NCBI GenBank assembly: GCA_028686145.1
Contig: JAQUCQ010000015.1
Span: 1-22,044, forward strand
Source of the DNA: Desulfuromonadaceae bacterium
GTDB lineage: Bacteria > Desulfobacterota > Desulfuromonadia > Geobacterales > Pseudopelobacteraceae
DNA: 22,044 nt
Direction of reading: 5' to 3'
Numbering within the stretch: the stretch's first letter is position 1; each line of letters begins with the position of its first letter. The notes under the pieces were generated by a model. The model was given only the letters and a program-made list of their open reading frames with translations. It was not told the origin of the DNA and did no database searches. Positions 1-7,025 of this stretch are shown piece by piece. A program made the position numbers and the translations under genes.

Positions 1-1956
1 CCATGCCCGCGCCTGGTTACAGGCATGACGAATTACCCACTCACCGATAGGCACAATGACCCAACAATCTTCTGCAATCGCAAGGAATTGATCCGGAGTC
101 AGCAGTCCCTCTTCAGGATGCCGCCACCTGAGAAGTGCTTCTGCTCCAATAATGCCACGAGTGTCGCTGCATACCAGCGGCTGAAATAGCAGTTCCAGTT
201 CTCCCCTGTCTACGGCCTGGCGAAGGAAGCTCTCCATTTTTTGTCGTTTAATGGTACGTGAATTAATTTCGGCGTTATAGAACTGGTACGAGTTCCTGCC
301 TGAACCTTTGGCATCGTACATTGCAATATCCGCTTTTTTCATCAGCTCGTCACACCCCTCGCCGTCATCCGGAAACATACAGATACCGATACTGGTGGTA
401 GTATCAACAGCAACGCCTTCGAGAATAAACGGAGTTTCAAATACCCCCAAGATTTTTCTCAGCACGATCCCTACATCATCCGTCTGTCCAAGGGCCGGCA
501 TCAGCACCGTAAATTCATCCCCACCAAGGCGGGCCACAGTATCTGTCTCTCGGATACAGGCCCTGAGTCTTTGCGCCACTTCCTGTAAGAGTTGGTCACC
601 ACAGCTGTGTCCCAGTGTATCGTTTACCTGCTTGAAACCATTGAGATCCAGGAAAAGCAAGGCCAGCTTACTCTCATCACGGCGCGCCTGGGCCAGTTCC
701 AGAGAGAGGAAGTCCATGAAAAGCTGCCGGTTCGGCAAATCAGTCAGGGTGTCATGGTGTGCTTGATGTTTGATAAGCTCTTCCATCTGCTTGCGCTCTG
801 TTACATCGCGGGCAATGACTGAATTCCCGATAATTTTTCCATCCACATCCAATAACGGTGAGGTTGTAATCGATACATAGATCGGGCTGCCATCTTTTCT
901 GATGCGAATAGTTTCAAAATGCCGGATCTGTTCATCACGCAAAATTTTCTGCATAATATGCGATCTTTCATCGCGACGATCAGCCGGAATAAGGGTAAAG
1001 ATCTGACTACCGATTATCTCTGTGGCTGTGTAGCCAAAGATTTTCTCCGCTCCTCTGTTCCAGCTCGTAATCTCATTGTCCAGTGAAATACTGAAAATCG
1101 CATCATTCGAAGACTCCACTATCATTGCCAGTTGAGCACGTTCTTCTTCCATTTTCCTGCTTTCGGTCACATCATGAGAGGTGCCGACAACTGACATGAC
1201 TCTTCCGGAATCATTAACAAGCACCTCTCCCTGGCCATGAATCGTACGTATGGAGCCATCCGGCCGTACGATGCGACAGTAATGGCTGATAATAGATTGA
1301 CGTTTATTCAAGGCATCCTGAACAATTCTTTTTACTGCTTCGCGATCGTCCGGATGGACTCTCTCCAGAAGCCCTTTGTATGATGCCGGGACTGATGCCG
1401 GCACCAAACCGAAAATTCGGTATAGTTCGTCTGACCAGTGCGTTCTGCCACTGACAACATCCCATTCCCAACAGCCAAGATGGGCTATTTTCTGCGCTCT
1501 CGCGAGCTGCAGCTCACTCTTGCGAATATGCCGTACCTGTTCAGCGACTTGTCGCTTCAAACTGAGTTTTTCAATAGTTTCATCTATTACGGCAAACAAA
1601 TTGTCACTGACAACAGGTTTCAAGACATAATGACTGATACCGATCTCAATAGCACTCTGAAGATAATAGGAATCATTATGGGCCGTCACCGCAATTATAA
1701 TGGCTTCTGCATCAATCGACTTGATCTCTCTTGCCATCTGAATGCCGTCCATGACCGGAATATTCATGTCGGCCAAGACGACGTCCGGCCGTATAGCCCG
1801 GTACATTTCCAATCCAGTAGCGCCATCTTCTGCGACAAACAATTTCAGGTCAGGGTATTTCCGCGTAATAATTTTACTGAGCACGTCACGAGTTTTTTTT
1901 TCATCTTCCACATAAAGTAGTCTGTACCCACCCGTATCGCCCTGTAACAATTCCAT
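1..1956 (-). CDS. Receiver-PAS-PAS-GGDEF-EAL c-di-GMP signalling protein (3' end outside window)
   Basis: Translated from the reverse strand, this is an open frame of 652 residues that is still open at the window edge. An N-terminal CheY-like receiver (about 10-125) has acidic residues in VEDE, phospho-acceptor Asp63 in LADMNIP and Lys113 in VLKP. Two PAS domains follow (about 150-270 and 275-390; the second contains ESSNDAIFSI and ends IARDVTERKQ). The GGDEF domain (about 400-560) has an intact GGDEF at 478-482 and an RETD inhibitory I-site at 469-472, five residues before it, so it should make c-di-GMP under product control. An EAL domain begins near 575, with EAL at 606-608 followed by LRWRHPEE; its catalytic part lies outside the window. 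The protein is cytoplasmic, with no membrane segment in the part seen. ATG at 1956 is preferred because GAGG sits 6 nt upstream; an in-frame ATG at 1974 lacks a ribosome site. Whether the EAL half is active cannot be judged. Confidence 0.95.
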   Translation of the reverse strand, partial: MELLQGDTGGYRLLYVEDEKKTRDVLSKIITRKYPDLKLFVAEDGATGLEMYRAIRPDVVLADMNIPVMDGIQMAREIKSIDAEAIIIAVTAHNDSYYLQSAIEIGISHYVLKPVVSDNLFAVIDETIEKLSLKRQVAEQVRHIRKSELQLARAQKIAHLGCWEWDVVSGRTHWSDELYRIFGLVPASVPASYKGLLERVHPDDREAVKRIVQDALNKRQSIISHYCRIVRPDGSIRTIHGQGEVLVNDSGRVMSVVGTSHDVTESRKMEEERAQLAMIVESSNDAIFSISLDNEITSWNRGAEKIFGYTATEIIGSQIFTLIPADRRDERSHIMQKILRDEQIRHFETIRIRKDGSPIYVSITTSPLLDVDGKIIGNSVIARDVTERKQMEELIKHQAHHDTLTDLPNRQLFMDFLSLELAQARRDESKLALLFLDLNGFKQVNDTLGHSCGDQLLQEVAQRLRACIRETDTVARLGGDEFTVLMPALGQTDDVGIVLRKILGVFETPFILEGVAVDTTTSIGICMFPDDGEGCDELMKKADIAMYDAKGSGRNSYQFYNAEINSRTIKRQKMESFLRQAVDRGELELLFQPLVCSDTRGIIGAEALLRWRHPEEGLLTPDQFLAIAEDCWVIVPIGEWVIRHACNQARAW

Positions 1957-2371
1957 TTCAAACCTCGAAGCCATACGTAATAAACATCCGTTTATGCGCT
2001 GACGCCACTATTATTTACTGCTAGGAAACACACTGTATACAGTTGATTCGATTCAGCAAAAAGCGTTAGCATATAGTATGCCGGTTGTTAATATACTGAT
2101 TTTGCATAACAAGTTGATTGTATGGAGGGATAGAGGTGGTGGTTATGTAAATTCTTCCGACAATTGAAGAAAAAAAGTTACACTCTGGCATTAGGTATGG
2201 TTCACTTTTTCCATATGTACCTTAACAAGGTTTGGTAATGTTCGGGAACTGAATACATCCAGAAGGTAATTTAAAATATTGCTTGAAAAAATTTCTTGCT
2301 TAACTCATTGGACAAGTAGACAATAGAGACGTACAATTGGTTGGAAGAACAGTTTCAAGGAGGTGAGACCC
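1957..2371. other. Divergent intergenic region, 415 bp
   Basis: No convincing gene was found in this AT-rich spacer between the c-di-GMP gene (minus) and the first small DTVTISS-motif gene (plus). It holds a perfect 12-bp palindrome ACTGTATACAGT at 2032-2043, a direct repeat of TTGCTT around 2279-2301 and a sigma70-like promoter near its right end (listed separately). Short frames here have neither ribosome sites nor coding character. Confidence 0.6.
2308..2337 (+). promoter_or_regulatory. Putative sigma70-type promoter of the small gene at 2372
   Basis: TTGGAC at 2308-2313 and TACAAT at 2332-2337 are separated by 18 bp. The predicted start near 2344 would give a leader of about 28 nt carrying the strong ribosome site. 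This is pattern matching only. Confidence 0.4.
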
Positions 2372-2698
2372 ATGGCGATGGCGGCATTATCACCGAACAG
2401 TGTTTTGGCTAGTCCGATCCAGGTCAACCCACAAATTACCGCTGACCTGCAGTCCTCAGTGCCTCAAGGCACCCAGGACGCTCAGAAGGCTGCAAAAGCG
2501 GTACAGACAGATACCGTAACTATTTCCTCTCAAGCATTGAAAATGGCTGATGACAAGAACGCCGTTGCCAAAGAGACCGCCAGGAAAAAGGATGAGCAAC
2601 AAGCTTTGCAGCTGGCAAACAACAAAGCTGATGCAGATAAAAGTTCTACTCAACGAAATGCAGTGAAAGCATATGCAAGCGTGAGTGCAAATCAGTGA
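2372..2698 (+). CDS. Small Ala/Lys/Gln-rich protein with DTVTISSQA motif, unknown function
   Basis: 108 residues. ATG at 2372 is chosen because a near-perfect Shine-Dalgarno AAGGAGGTGA (2357-2366) precedes it; an earlier in-frame GTG at 2363 lies inside that site. The protein is hydrophilic and low in complexity, with no signal peptide, membrane segment or cysteine. The N-terminal half is rich in Pro, Gln and Ser. The only recognisable element is QTDTVTISSQALKMA in the middle, followed by a highly charged probable helix (KETARKKDEQQALQLANN). This motif resembles the D-x-V-x-[IL]-S-x-x-A stretch of FlgM anti-sigma factors, but the rest does not look like FlgM, so no function is assigned. The convergent neighbour at 2853-3248 carries a related DTVSFSSQ motif. 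Two tandem hairpins, the second a strong terminator, follow directly. Confidence 0.8.
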   Translation: MAMAALSPNSVLASPIQVNPQITADLQSSVPQGTQDAQKAAKAVQTDTVTISSQALKMADDKNAVAKETARKKDEQQALQLANNKADADKSSTQRNAVKAYASVSANQ

Positions 2699-2705
2699 AC
2701 CACGC

Positions 2706-2723
2706 GGCAACTGAAGAGTTGCC
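2706..2723 (+). repeat. Small hairpin just after the DTVTISS-motif gene
   Basis: GGCAACT and AGTTGCC pair with a GAAG loop. It lies 7 nt after the stop codon and directly before the terminator stem, so the transcript would end in two stacked hairpins. Confidence 0.55.
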
Positions 2724-2735
2724 AGTACAGGAACA

Positions 2736-2767
2736 AAAAGAGGAAACCAGCCGTGGTTTCCTCTTTT
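2736..2767. terminator. Strong, probably bidirectional intrinsic terminator
   Basis: A 14-bp perfect stem (AAAAGAGGAAACCA with TGGTTTCCTCTTTT) has a GCCG loop. The 3' arm ends in TTTT on the plus strand, and the A-run at the 5' arm provides the same on the minus strand. It separates the two convergent small genes. Confidence 0.85.
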
Positions 2768-2852
2768 CATTTTAGGCTTATAAAGCAATCCCGCCACAAC
2801 GTTTTTATTTTGCGCGGCAGCAAGTGCGCCGTGTATGAAATTTTCCCGCCGG

Positions 2853-3248
2853 TTATGCCTTCGTGTCCAGTGGTGACTCCAACTTTGAAGCAGCTTCCTT
2901 CATACGCATCATTAGCTCTGAAGGCACCTGATAGATAAGCCTGTTAGCCGCGTCCATATACCGGACACTCAGATCACCTTTCTGATTATAGACAAACTGT
3001 ACTTTGGCCATCACGCTGCCTGATTGTTCACTGCTGCTTACTTTTTTTGTCTGTTCCTTTTTTGCTTCTTCTTTCACTGCACCAGCTTGCTGCGGCTGGG
3101 AGGAAAAACTGACCGTATCGGCAACAATGGCCTTGTCCGATAAAGCCACACCAGAATTTTGTGGGTTGTCCCCCTGTGGGGATGAATTCGACTTCTCGTT
3201 TAAAAAAGGCGGGAGCGTCTGGGCAAGGCCCGATACCACGACTGACAT
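2853..3248 (-). CDS. Small FlaG-like protein with DTVSFSS motif
   Basis: 131 residues starting at ATG 3248, with AAGGGGGA about 7 nt upstream. The N-terminal half is disordered-looking (Ser, Gln, Asn, Pro) and contains VADTVSFSSQPQ, then a Lys/Glu-rich linker. The C-terminal 45 residues look folded: KVQFVYNQKGDLSVRYMDAA followed by RLIYQVPSELMMRM. This pattern (hydrophobic strand, G-x-L-x-V-x-x-x-D, then I-x-Q-[IV]-P-x-E-x-[ML]) is that of the FlaG flagellar-accessory family, so a distant FlaG relationship is inferred. No flagellar gene is present in the window, so the cellular role is open. It has no signal peptide or membrane segment. It converges on the 108-residue gene and shares its DTV-motif. 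Confidence 0.8.
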   Translation of the reverse strand: MSVVVSGLAQTLPPFLNEKSNSSPQGDNPQNSGVALSDKAIVADTVSFSSQPQQAGAVKEEAKKEQTKKVSSSEQSGSVMAKVQFVYNQKGDLSVRYMDAANRLIYQVPSELMMRMKEAASKLESPLDTKA

Positions 3249-3283
3249 AATATATCCCCCTTTTTAAATGATGGTCGACAACG

Positions 3284-3298
3284 CACTATATTATAGTG
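3284..3298. promoter_or_regulatory. 15-nt palindrome upstream of the FlaG-like gene
   Basis: CACTATA-T-TATAGTG is a perfect inverted repeat lying 36-50 bp upstream of the minus-strand start at 3248. That placement suits an operator or the core promoter. TATAGT/CACTAT could itself serve as a -10 element. No regulator is identified. Confidence 0.35.
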
Positions 3299-3467
3299 TT
3301 CTTATTGTACCTCCCTTTAAAAAAAATACAAACACTTTTTTACACTCAACAAGAATTGCGGATTTATCTTTTCAGATTGACCTCTTTTGGCCTTTGAGAA
3401 TATTTTTATTACCGGCCTAATTGGTCAAAATTATTATTTCAAATATAGAATTTTACGCTCCAAGGCT

Positions 3468-4139
3468 TCAGCGTGGCTCGAATTTGTAGCCGACACCATA
3501 CAACGACCGGATAAATTCCTCCTCCGAACTGACCGCTGTCAGTTTTTTACGAAGTTTCTTGATGTGGCTGTCAATAGTACGGTCGCTGACAATTCGCTGG
3601 TCTGGATAAATGTGATCCATCAGTTGCTGACGACCATATATGCGGCCGGGATTTGCAGCCATTAGGTTTAACAGCTTGAATTCAACTGCTGTGAGGTCAA
3701 TATCATGGCCATTCAGGGTTGCCCGGTAACGGAGCTCATCCAGAACCAATCCCGTTAAGTAATCCGACCCGCTATCGGCACCCCGCCGTAATACCGCCTT
3801 GACCCGTGCGACAACCTCACGAGGACTGAACGGTTTGCATATGTAGTCATCGGCCCCAAGCTCCAGCCCAAGTAAACGGTCTATCTCCTCTACTCTAGCG
3901 GTTGTCATGATAATCGGCACTACAGAGAAAGAACGAATTTCCCGACAGATATCAAGCCCACTAATCCCGGGCAGCATTAAATCAAGCAGAATCAACTGCG
4001 GTTGATGCTGCCGTACCCATGGCACCACCGCCAGACCATCTCCAAGTGAGTACGTCTCAAAACCAGCTTGATTGAGATAATCAGCTAAAATCGTTGCCAG
4101 CTTCACCTCATCTTCTACAATCAAAATGATTCCGTTCAT
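3468..4139 (-). CDS. baeR: OmpR-family response regulator, BaeR-like
   Basis: 223 residues. ATG at 4139 overlaps the stop of the upstream kinase gene as ATGA, with GGGAG about 7 nt before it; a longer in-frame start at 4172 would lie inside baeS and is less likely. The receiver domain (1-118) has Asp10/Glu11, phospho-acceptor Asp53 in LLDLMLP, Thr79/80 and Lys102 in CKPF. A winged-helix DNA-binding domain (about 127-223) contains LTAVEFKLLNLM, the recognition-helix region DRTIDSHIKKLRKKL and the closing YGVGYKFE. It is a cytoplasmic transcription factor phosphorylated by the partner kinase. The BaeR assignment rests mainly on the partner's strong likeness to BaeS and on the kinase-then-regulator gene order. 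Its targets are unknown; the divergent EF-hand gene is the nearest candidate. Confidence 0.93.
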   Translation of the reverse strand: MNGIILIVEDEVKLATILADYLNQAGFETYSLGDGLAVVPWVRQHQPQLILLDLMLPGISGLDICREIRSFSVVPIIMTTARVEEIDRLLGLELGADDYICKPFSPREVVARVKAVLRRGADSGSDYLTGLVLDELRYRATLNGHDIDLTAVEFKLLNLMAANPGRIYGRQQLMDHIYPDQRIVSDRTIDSHIKKLRKKLTAVSSEEEFIRSLYGVGYKFEPR

Positions 4140-5578
4140 ACTCTGACTCCCGGCAACTCTATCCTGATCCAAAGTCCACCATGCGGCGAACCTTGTGCTG
4201 TGATACTTCCCTCATGAGCCTCAACAATGTTGCGGCAGATCGAGAGTCCCAACCCGGCTCCGCCATTAGAACGATTACGGGATGACTCCACCCGGTAGAG
4301 TCGCGCAAACAGCTTATTCAGATCAGACGATGGGACAGCGGGGGCCGAATCCATAAAATCGACCGCCACCATAGTGCCAAACTGCTGTAGGACTATCTCA
4401 AGCTTTCCACCGGAGTCAGTGTATTTCAGGGCATTGTCGAGCACATTGGTAAAAAGCTGATGCAATCGTTCCTGATCGCCAAAAACAATAACGACACCTT
4501 CTCCAGCAATCTCTTCTTTAAGCGAAATCTTTTTGGAAAGAAACTCTGCACGGTAAACGCCAATACATTCTGACAGTACGGCAGCCAGGTCAAGCTCGTT
4601 TTTTTTATACGTAAGCGCTCCGACGTCTGACAGCGAAATCTGATAAAGATCATCGACCAACCTGCTGAGCCGGAGCACTTCGCTATGCAGTGAGTGGATT
4701 GCTGCATGGTTCGGTTGGCGGATGCCGTCTTGCAGAGCTTCTATTTCACCCAGCAAAATAGCAAGGGGAGTCCGCAGTTCATGCGAGATATCAGCAACCC
4801 AATGACGACGTGTCAGCTCGCTCTTTTCCAGCGCCAATGCCAATGCGTTAAAATCATTGGCAAGCAGGCCTAATTCATCGTGAGATGTTACCGGAACCCG
4901 AACAGTGAAGCTGCCGGCAGCTAACTGATGGGTTGCCTGCGCTAGCACCCTGAGTGGTCGCACAAGACGCCTTGCCAGCAATAGAGAAACTATTGCAGAC
5001 AAAAGCACAACAACTCCAGCCACTAACACAAATGCCATCCTCTGTTCTTTCAGGAAGCGTCGCTGCGGTTCATCGGAAATATTTGTACGAGGCAACAGCC
5101 CCAGATAACCTATTACCTTTCCCTGAAAGCGCAGAGAAGTTGTTGCGGTATCAGGGGGTACTTTCCCGTGATCTATCAGCGCCATCCTGTTGGCATCAAG
5201 GAGAAACAGGCGTTGATCAAATTGTCGCGCCAGATGAGGTGGCAGTGGTCTGGGCTTATCGTCATCAAAATGTTTCCGAGACACGTCGGACAATATTTTA
5301 TCTTCCGGTGGCGGAGGGACAGCATCTGGCAAAGATGCCATAACCAAATGACGCCATCGTGCCGGATCACGCCTCAGAAAATCCCAACTTTGCTCAGTCC
5401 GGTAGCTTTCCTCAAGTTCGGCAGCCAATTGGGATATTCCCTTTTTTTCCATCGAATTAACAAACGCGAGAAAGCCTCTGCTGAGACTCCATTGCATGAT
5501 CAGGGCAGAACTGACCACGGCCAGGATGGCCGCCGTAAGGATTACCAGAAACAGCTTGTGTGTAACACCTATCTTCAT
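4136..5578 (-). CDS. baeS: BaeS-like sensor histidine kinase
   Basis: 480 residues, close to the 467 of E. coli BaeS. ATG at 5578 follows GGGAGGTG at 6 nt spacing. Order: TM1 (about 10-30), a periplasmic sensor region (31-180) with a PPPPED segment, TM2 (about 183-202), HAMP (about 203-255), HisKA with phospho-acceptor His266 in ISHELRTPLA, and HATPase with an N-box around FTNVLDNALKYTD (376-388), DSAPAV in the G1 position and GGAGLGL (439-445). The unusual DSAP in place of DxGxG is also a feature of E. coli BaeS, as are long shared stretches such as EVLRLSRLVDDLYQ, so the subfamily call is well supported. BaeS senses envelope stress in enterobacteria; the signal here is unknown. It is translationally coupled to the regulator gene and divergent from the EF-hand gene. 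Confidence 0.93.
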   Translation of the reverse strand: MKIGVTHKLFLVILTAAILAVVSSALIMQWSLSRGFLAFVNSMEKKGISQLAAELEESYRTEQSWDFLRRDPARWRHLVMASLPDAVPPPPEDKILSDVSRKHFDDDKPRPLPPHLARQFDQRLFLLDANRMALIDHGKVPPDTATTSLRFQGKVIGYLGLLPRTNISDEPQRRFLKEQRMAFVLVAGVVVLLSAIVSLLLARRLVRPLRVLAQATHQLAAGSFTVRVPVTSHDELGLLANDFNALALALEKSELTRRHWVADISHELRTPLAILLGEIEALQDGIRQPNHAAIHSLHSEVLRLSRLVDDLYQISLSDVGALTYKKNELDLAAVLSECIGVYRAEFLSKKISLKEEIAGEGVVIVFGDQERLHQLFTNVLDNALKYTDSGGKLEIVLQQFGTMVAVDFMDSAPAVPSSDLNKLFARLYRVESSRNRSNGGAGLGLSICRNIVEAHEGSITAQGSPHGGLWIRIELPGVRV

Positions 5579-5671
5579 AACAACACCTCCCGTTCTCCGT
5601 GTCTGTATTTATCACAGGGAAGACCTCTGAAATAGAGGCATTATGAACGGTGGCTGTATTTCCTTATTATT

Positions 5672-5690
5672 TACACATTTCATACACATT
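5672..5690. promoter_or_regulatory. 11-bp-period direct repeat, candidate response-regulator site
   Basis: TACACATT occurs at 5672-5679 and again at 5683-5690, exactly one DNA turn apart. OmpR-family regulators bind as head-to-tail dimers to such repeats. The repeat ends 3 bp before the putative -35 of the EF-hand gene and about 94 bp from the baeS start. That BaeR binds here is an inference. Confidence 0.45.
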
Positions 5691-5693
5691 CAG

Positions 5694-5721
5694 TTGCTAA
5701 GAAGTATTCTCAAACTATTAA
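5694..5721 (+). promoter_or_regulatory. Putative promoter of the EF-hand gene
   Basis: TTGCTA (5694-5699) and TATTAA (5716-5721) have 16-bp spacing. The direct repeat lies immediately upstream, the usual position for activation by an OmpR-family regulator. Confidence 0.4.
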
Positions 5722-5806
5722 AAGAAGGGGGGTGAGACAACAAGCGGCATTAAATCCATCAAGAAAGGAGGTAGGCATCAGAGTCAAAATGGATTCGGAG
5801 TGAGAA

Positions 5807-5866
5807 ATGTTCACTTACACAGCGCGAGCGAATGCATGCCCTTGGCATGCTGTATTCAGGCGCTAA
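5807..5866 (+). CDS. Possible 19-codon leader ORF before the EF-hand gene
   Basis: An ATG at 5807 has GGAG 6 nt upstream (5797-5800). The frame encodes MFTYTARANACPWHAVFRR and stops with TAA at 5864-5866, just ahead of the EF-hand ribosome site. Its codons run through both arms of the 5821-5864 hairpin, so translating it would unfold that structure. It may be a regulatory leader peptide or simply chance; a frame this short with a good ribosome site can occur randomly. Confidence 0.25.
   Translation: MFTYTARANACPWHAVFRR
5821..5864 (+). promoter_or_regulatory. Leader hairpin next to the EF-hand ribosome site
   Basis: Nested complementary arms: AGCGC with GCGCT (outer), GAAT with ATTC (middle) and GCATGCC with GGCATGC (inner, CTT loop). 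An A-run follows, then AAAGGAG. No T-run follows, so it is not a terminator. A role in translation or mRNA stability is inferred. Confidence 0.5.
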
Positions 5867-5887
5867 AAAATGAAAGGAGCACGCAAA

Positions 5888-6838
5888 ATGGTAAGTTCAA
5901 TCAGCAGCGGTACCGGCGGATTATCTGCCGCCGAACTGAAGAAGATGCAGGATGAGATGTTCAAGGCAATGGACAGCAACAGCGACAACAAGATCGACAA
6001 ACAAGAGATGAGTGCGTACCAGCAGGCCCAACAGGCGAACGGTGCGCAGGGCGGACCACGTGTTGATGAAATATTCAAGAATCTTGATACTAACGGTGAC
6101 AGCGCCATCAGCAGGCTTGAATCAGATGCCGGAATTGCCAAGCTGGCCCAACAGATGCAGAGCCAAAAATCTGAACCCGCCTCAACCTCCGACCTGAAGG
6201 ATAAAGTATTTAACAACGCCGATCAGAACGGGGATGGCAATATCAGTAAGGATGAATTGACGACTCTGCTTGCCAATTCCAATCAGAACGGTACAGACGC
6301 AACTAAAATATTCAATGCACTTGATACAAACAGTGACGGTTCCATCAGCAAGAGTGAATCCGATGCTGCCATAGATCAACAACGCCATGCTCAGGGACCA
6401 CCACCGCCACCTCCTGCGGACAGCAGTTCTTCGTCATCTGACAGTACATCAAGCACTACAGAATTTGACGCCCTTGATACGAATAAAGATGGTGTTGTCA
6501 GCGCCAGTGAATTATTGGCATCGTTAACAAACAATGATAGCAGTTCTTCTTCGGCTGCTTCCGGAAACAGCTCAGCCGTCCAAAATATTTTTGATGCCAT
6601 GGACACCAATAAGGACGGTAATGTCAGCAAAAGTGAATTGGCAGCGGCAGTTGCCAAGACGGGCACTCAGAGCGAAGCAAAGGGGACTGCTGACACTTCT
6701 TCTACATCCACCACCGGCACATCGACAGATTCAGCAACCTTTGCTGCCGCAATCAAAAGTTATATGCAGGCAAGCTTGAACAATTTTGCCCAGAGTTCTG
6801 CAACCTCAACACTCTCCTCTTCCGCAGTATTTGGGTAA
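5888..6838 (+). CDS. Six-EF-hand calcium-binding protein
   Basis: 316 residues. ATG at 5888 is chosen because AAAGGAG (5872-5878) precedes it; an upstream in-frame ATG at 5870 overlaps that site. Six 12-residue EF loops have acidic residues at positions 1 and 12 and Asp at 5: 29-40, 67-78, 112-123, 146-157, 197-208 and 239-250. The canonical ones include DQNGDGNISKDE and DTNKDGNVSKSE; only the first two loops lack Gly at position 6. A PPPPPP run (171-176) and a Ser-rich linker (179-191) split the protein into four loops plus two, and the tail is Ser/Thr/Ala-rich. There is no signal peptide or membrane segment, so it is either cytoplasmic or exported without a cleaved signal. It probably binds Ca2+, but the partner or purpose is unknown. 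It lies divergent from baeSR, which suggests linked regulation. Confidence 0.92.
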   Translation: MVSSISSGTGGLSAAELKKMQDEMFKAMDSNSDNKIDKQEMSAYQQAQQANGAQGGPRVDEIFKNLDTNGDSAISRLESDAGIAKLAQQMQSQKSEPASTSDLKDKVFNNADQNGDGNISKDELTTLLANSNQNGTDATKIFNALDTNSDGSISKSESDAAIDQQRHAQGPPPPPPADSSSSSSDSTSSTTEFDALDTNKDGVVSASELLASLTNNDSSSSSAASGNSSAVQNIFDAMDTNKDGNVSKSELAAAVAKTGTQSEAKGTADTSSTSTTGTSTDSATFAAAIKSYMQASLNNFAQSSATSTLSSSAVFG

Positions 6839-6867
6839 CTGAGCTGGGTATTGAAAAGCCATGAAAG

Positions 6868-6979
6868 CAGGCTGGACCTCTTTGAGGATGCCTGAGTGGA
6901 TGCCGACCGACTGACGCATCCATTAATTAAACCCATAAGAGCCTTGCAGAGGTGGCATTACCATGTACCGTCACCACCT
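6868..6979 (+). other. Three consecutive hairpins in the EF-hand 3' region
   Basis: Hairpin 1 (6868-6894) pairs CAGGC with GCCTG around an inner CCTC-TTT-GAGG stem. Hairpin 2 (6897-6922) pairs TGGATGC with GCATCCA. Hairpin 3 (6950-6979) pairs AGGTGG with CCACCT. None is followed by a T-run. They fill most of the 187 nt between the stop codon and the terminator and could be a structured 3' UTR or a small RNA. No known RNA family was recognised. Confidence 0.4.
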
Positions 6980-7025
6980 GCTTCTCATGGAAGCGCAATA
7001 GAATTAATAATTAATTATGAATACC

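Larger units (their letters stand above)
5579..5887. other. Divergent baeS / EF-hand intergenic region, 309 bp
   Basis: This spacer holds the direct repeat and promoter at 5672-5721, several Shine-Dalgarno-like G-rich runs (near 5726-5733 and 5764-5771), a possible small leader ORF (5807-5866) and a 44-nt hairpin directly before the EF-hand ribosome site. The predicted EF-hand leader is about 160 nt, unusually long. Confidence 0.6.

Noticed and set aside
308..822. Plus-strand open frames over the GGDEF-EAL gene
   Set aside because: They run antisense to a clear multi-domain protein, have Ser/Arg-rich shadow composition and lack ribosome sites.
2180..2215. Sigma54 promoter (TGGCA near 2185)
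   Set aside because: The -12 GC at the required 10-bp distance is GG, and the rest of the consensus is missing.
2780..2852. Second terminator after the FlaG-like gene (GCGC repeats near 2811-2830)
   Set aside because: The stem is only about 4 bp; the strong stem at 2736-2767 already serves both directions.
4954..5635. Plus-strand open frames over baeS
   Set aside because: Antisense shadows of an intact kinase gene with no domain or ribosome site.
6841..7020. c-di-GMP (GEMM) riboswitch in the EF-hand 3' region
   Set aside because: The conserved GGGCAAACC- and GGGACGCAAAGC-like blocks are absent; the hairpins do not match that fold and lie downstream of the gene.
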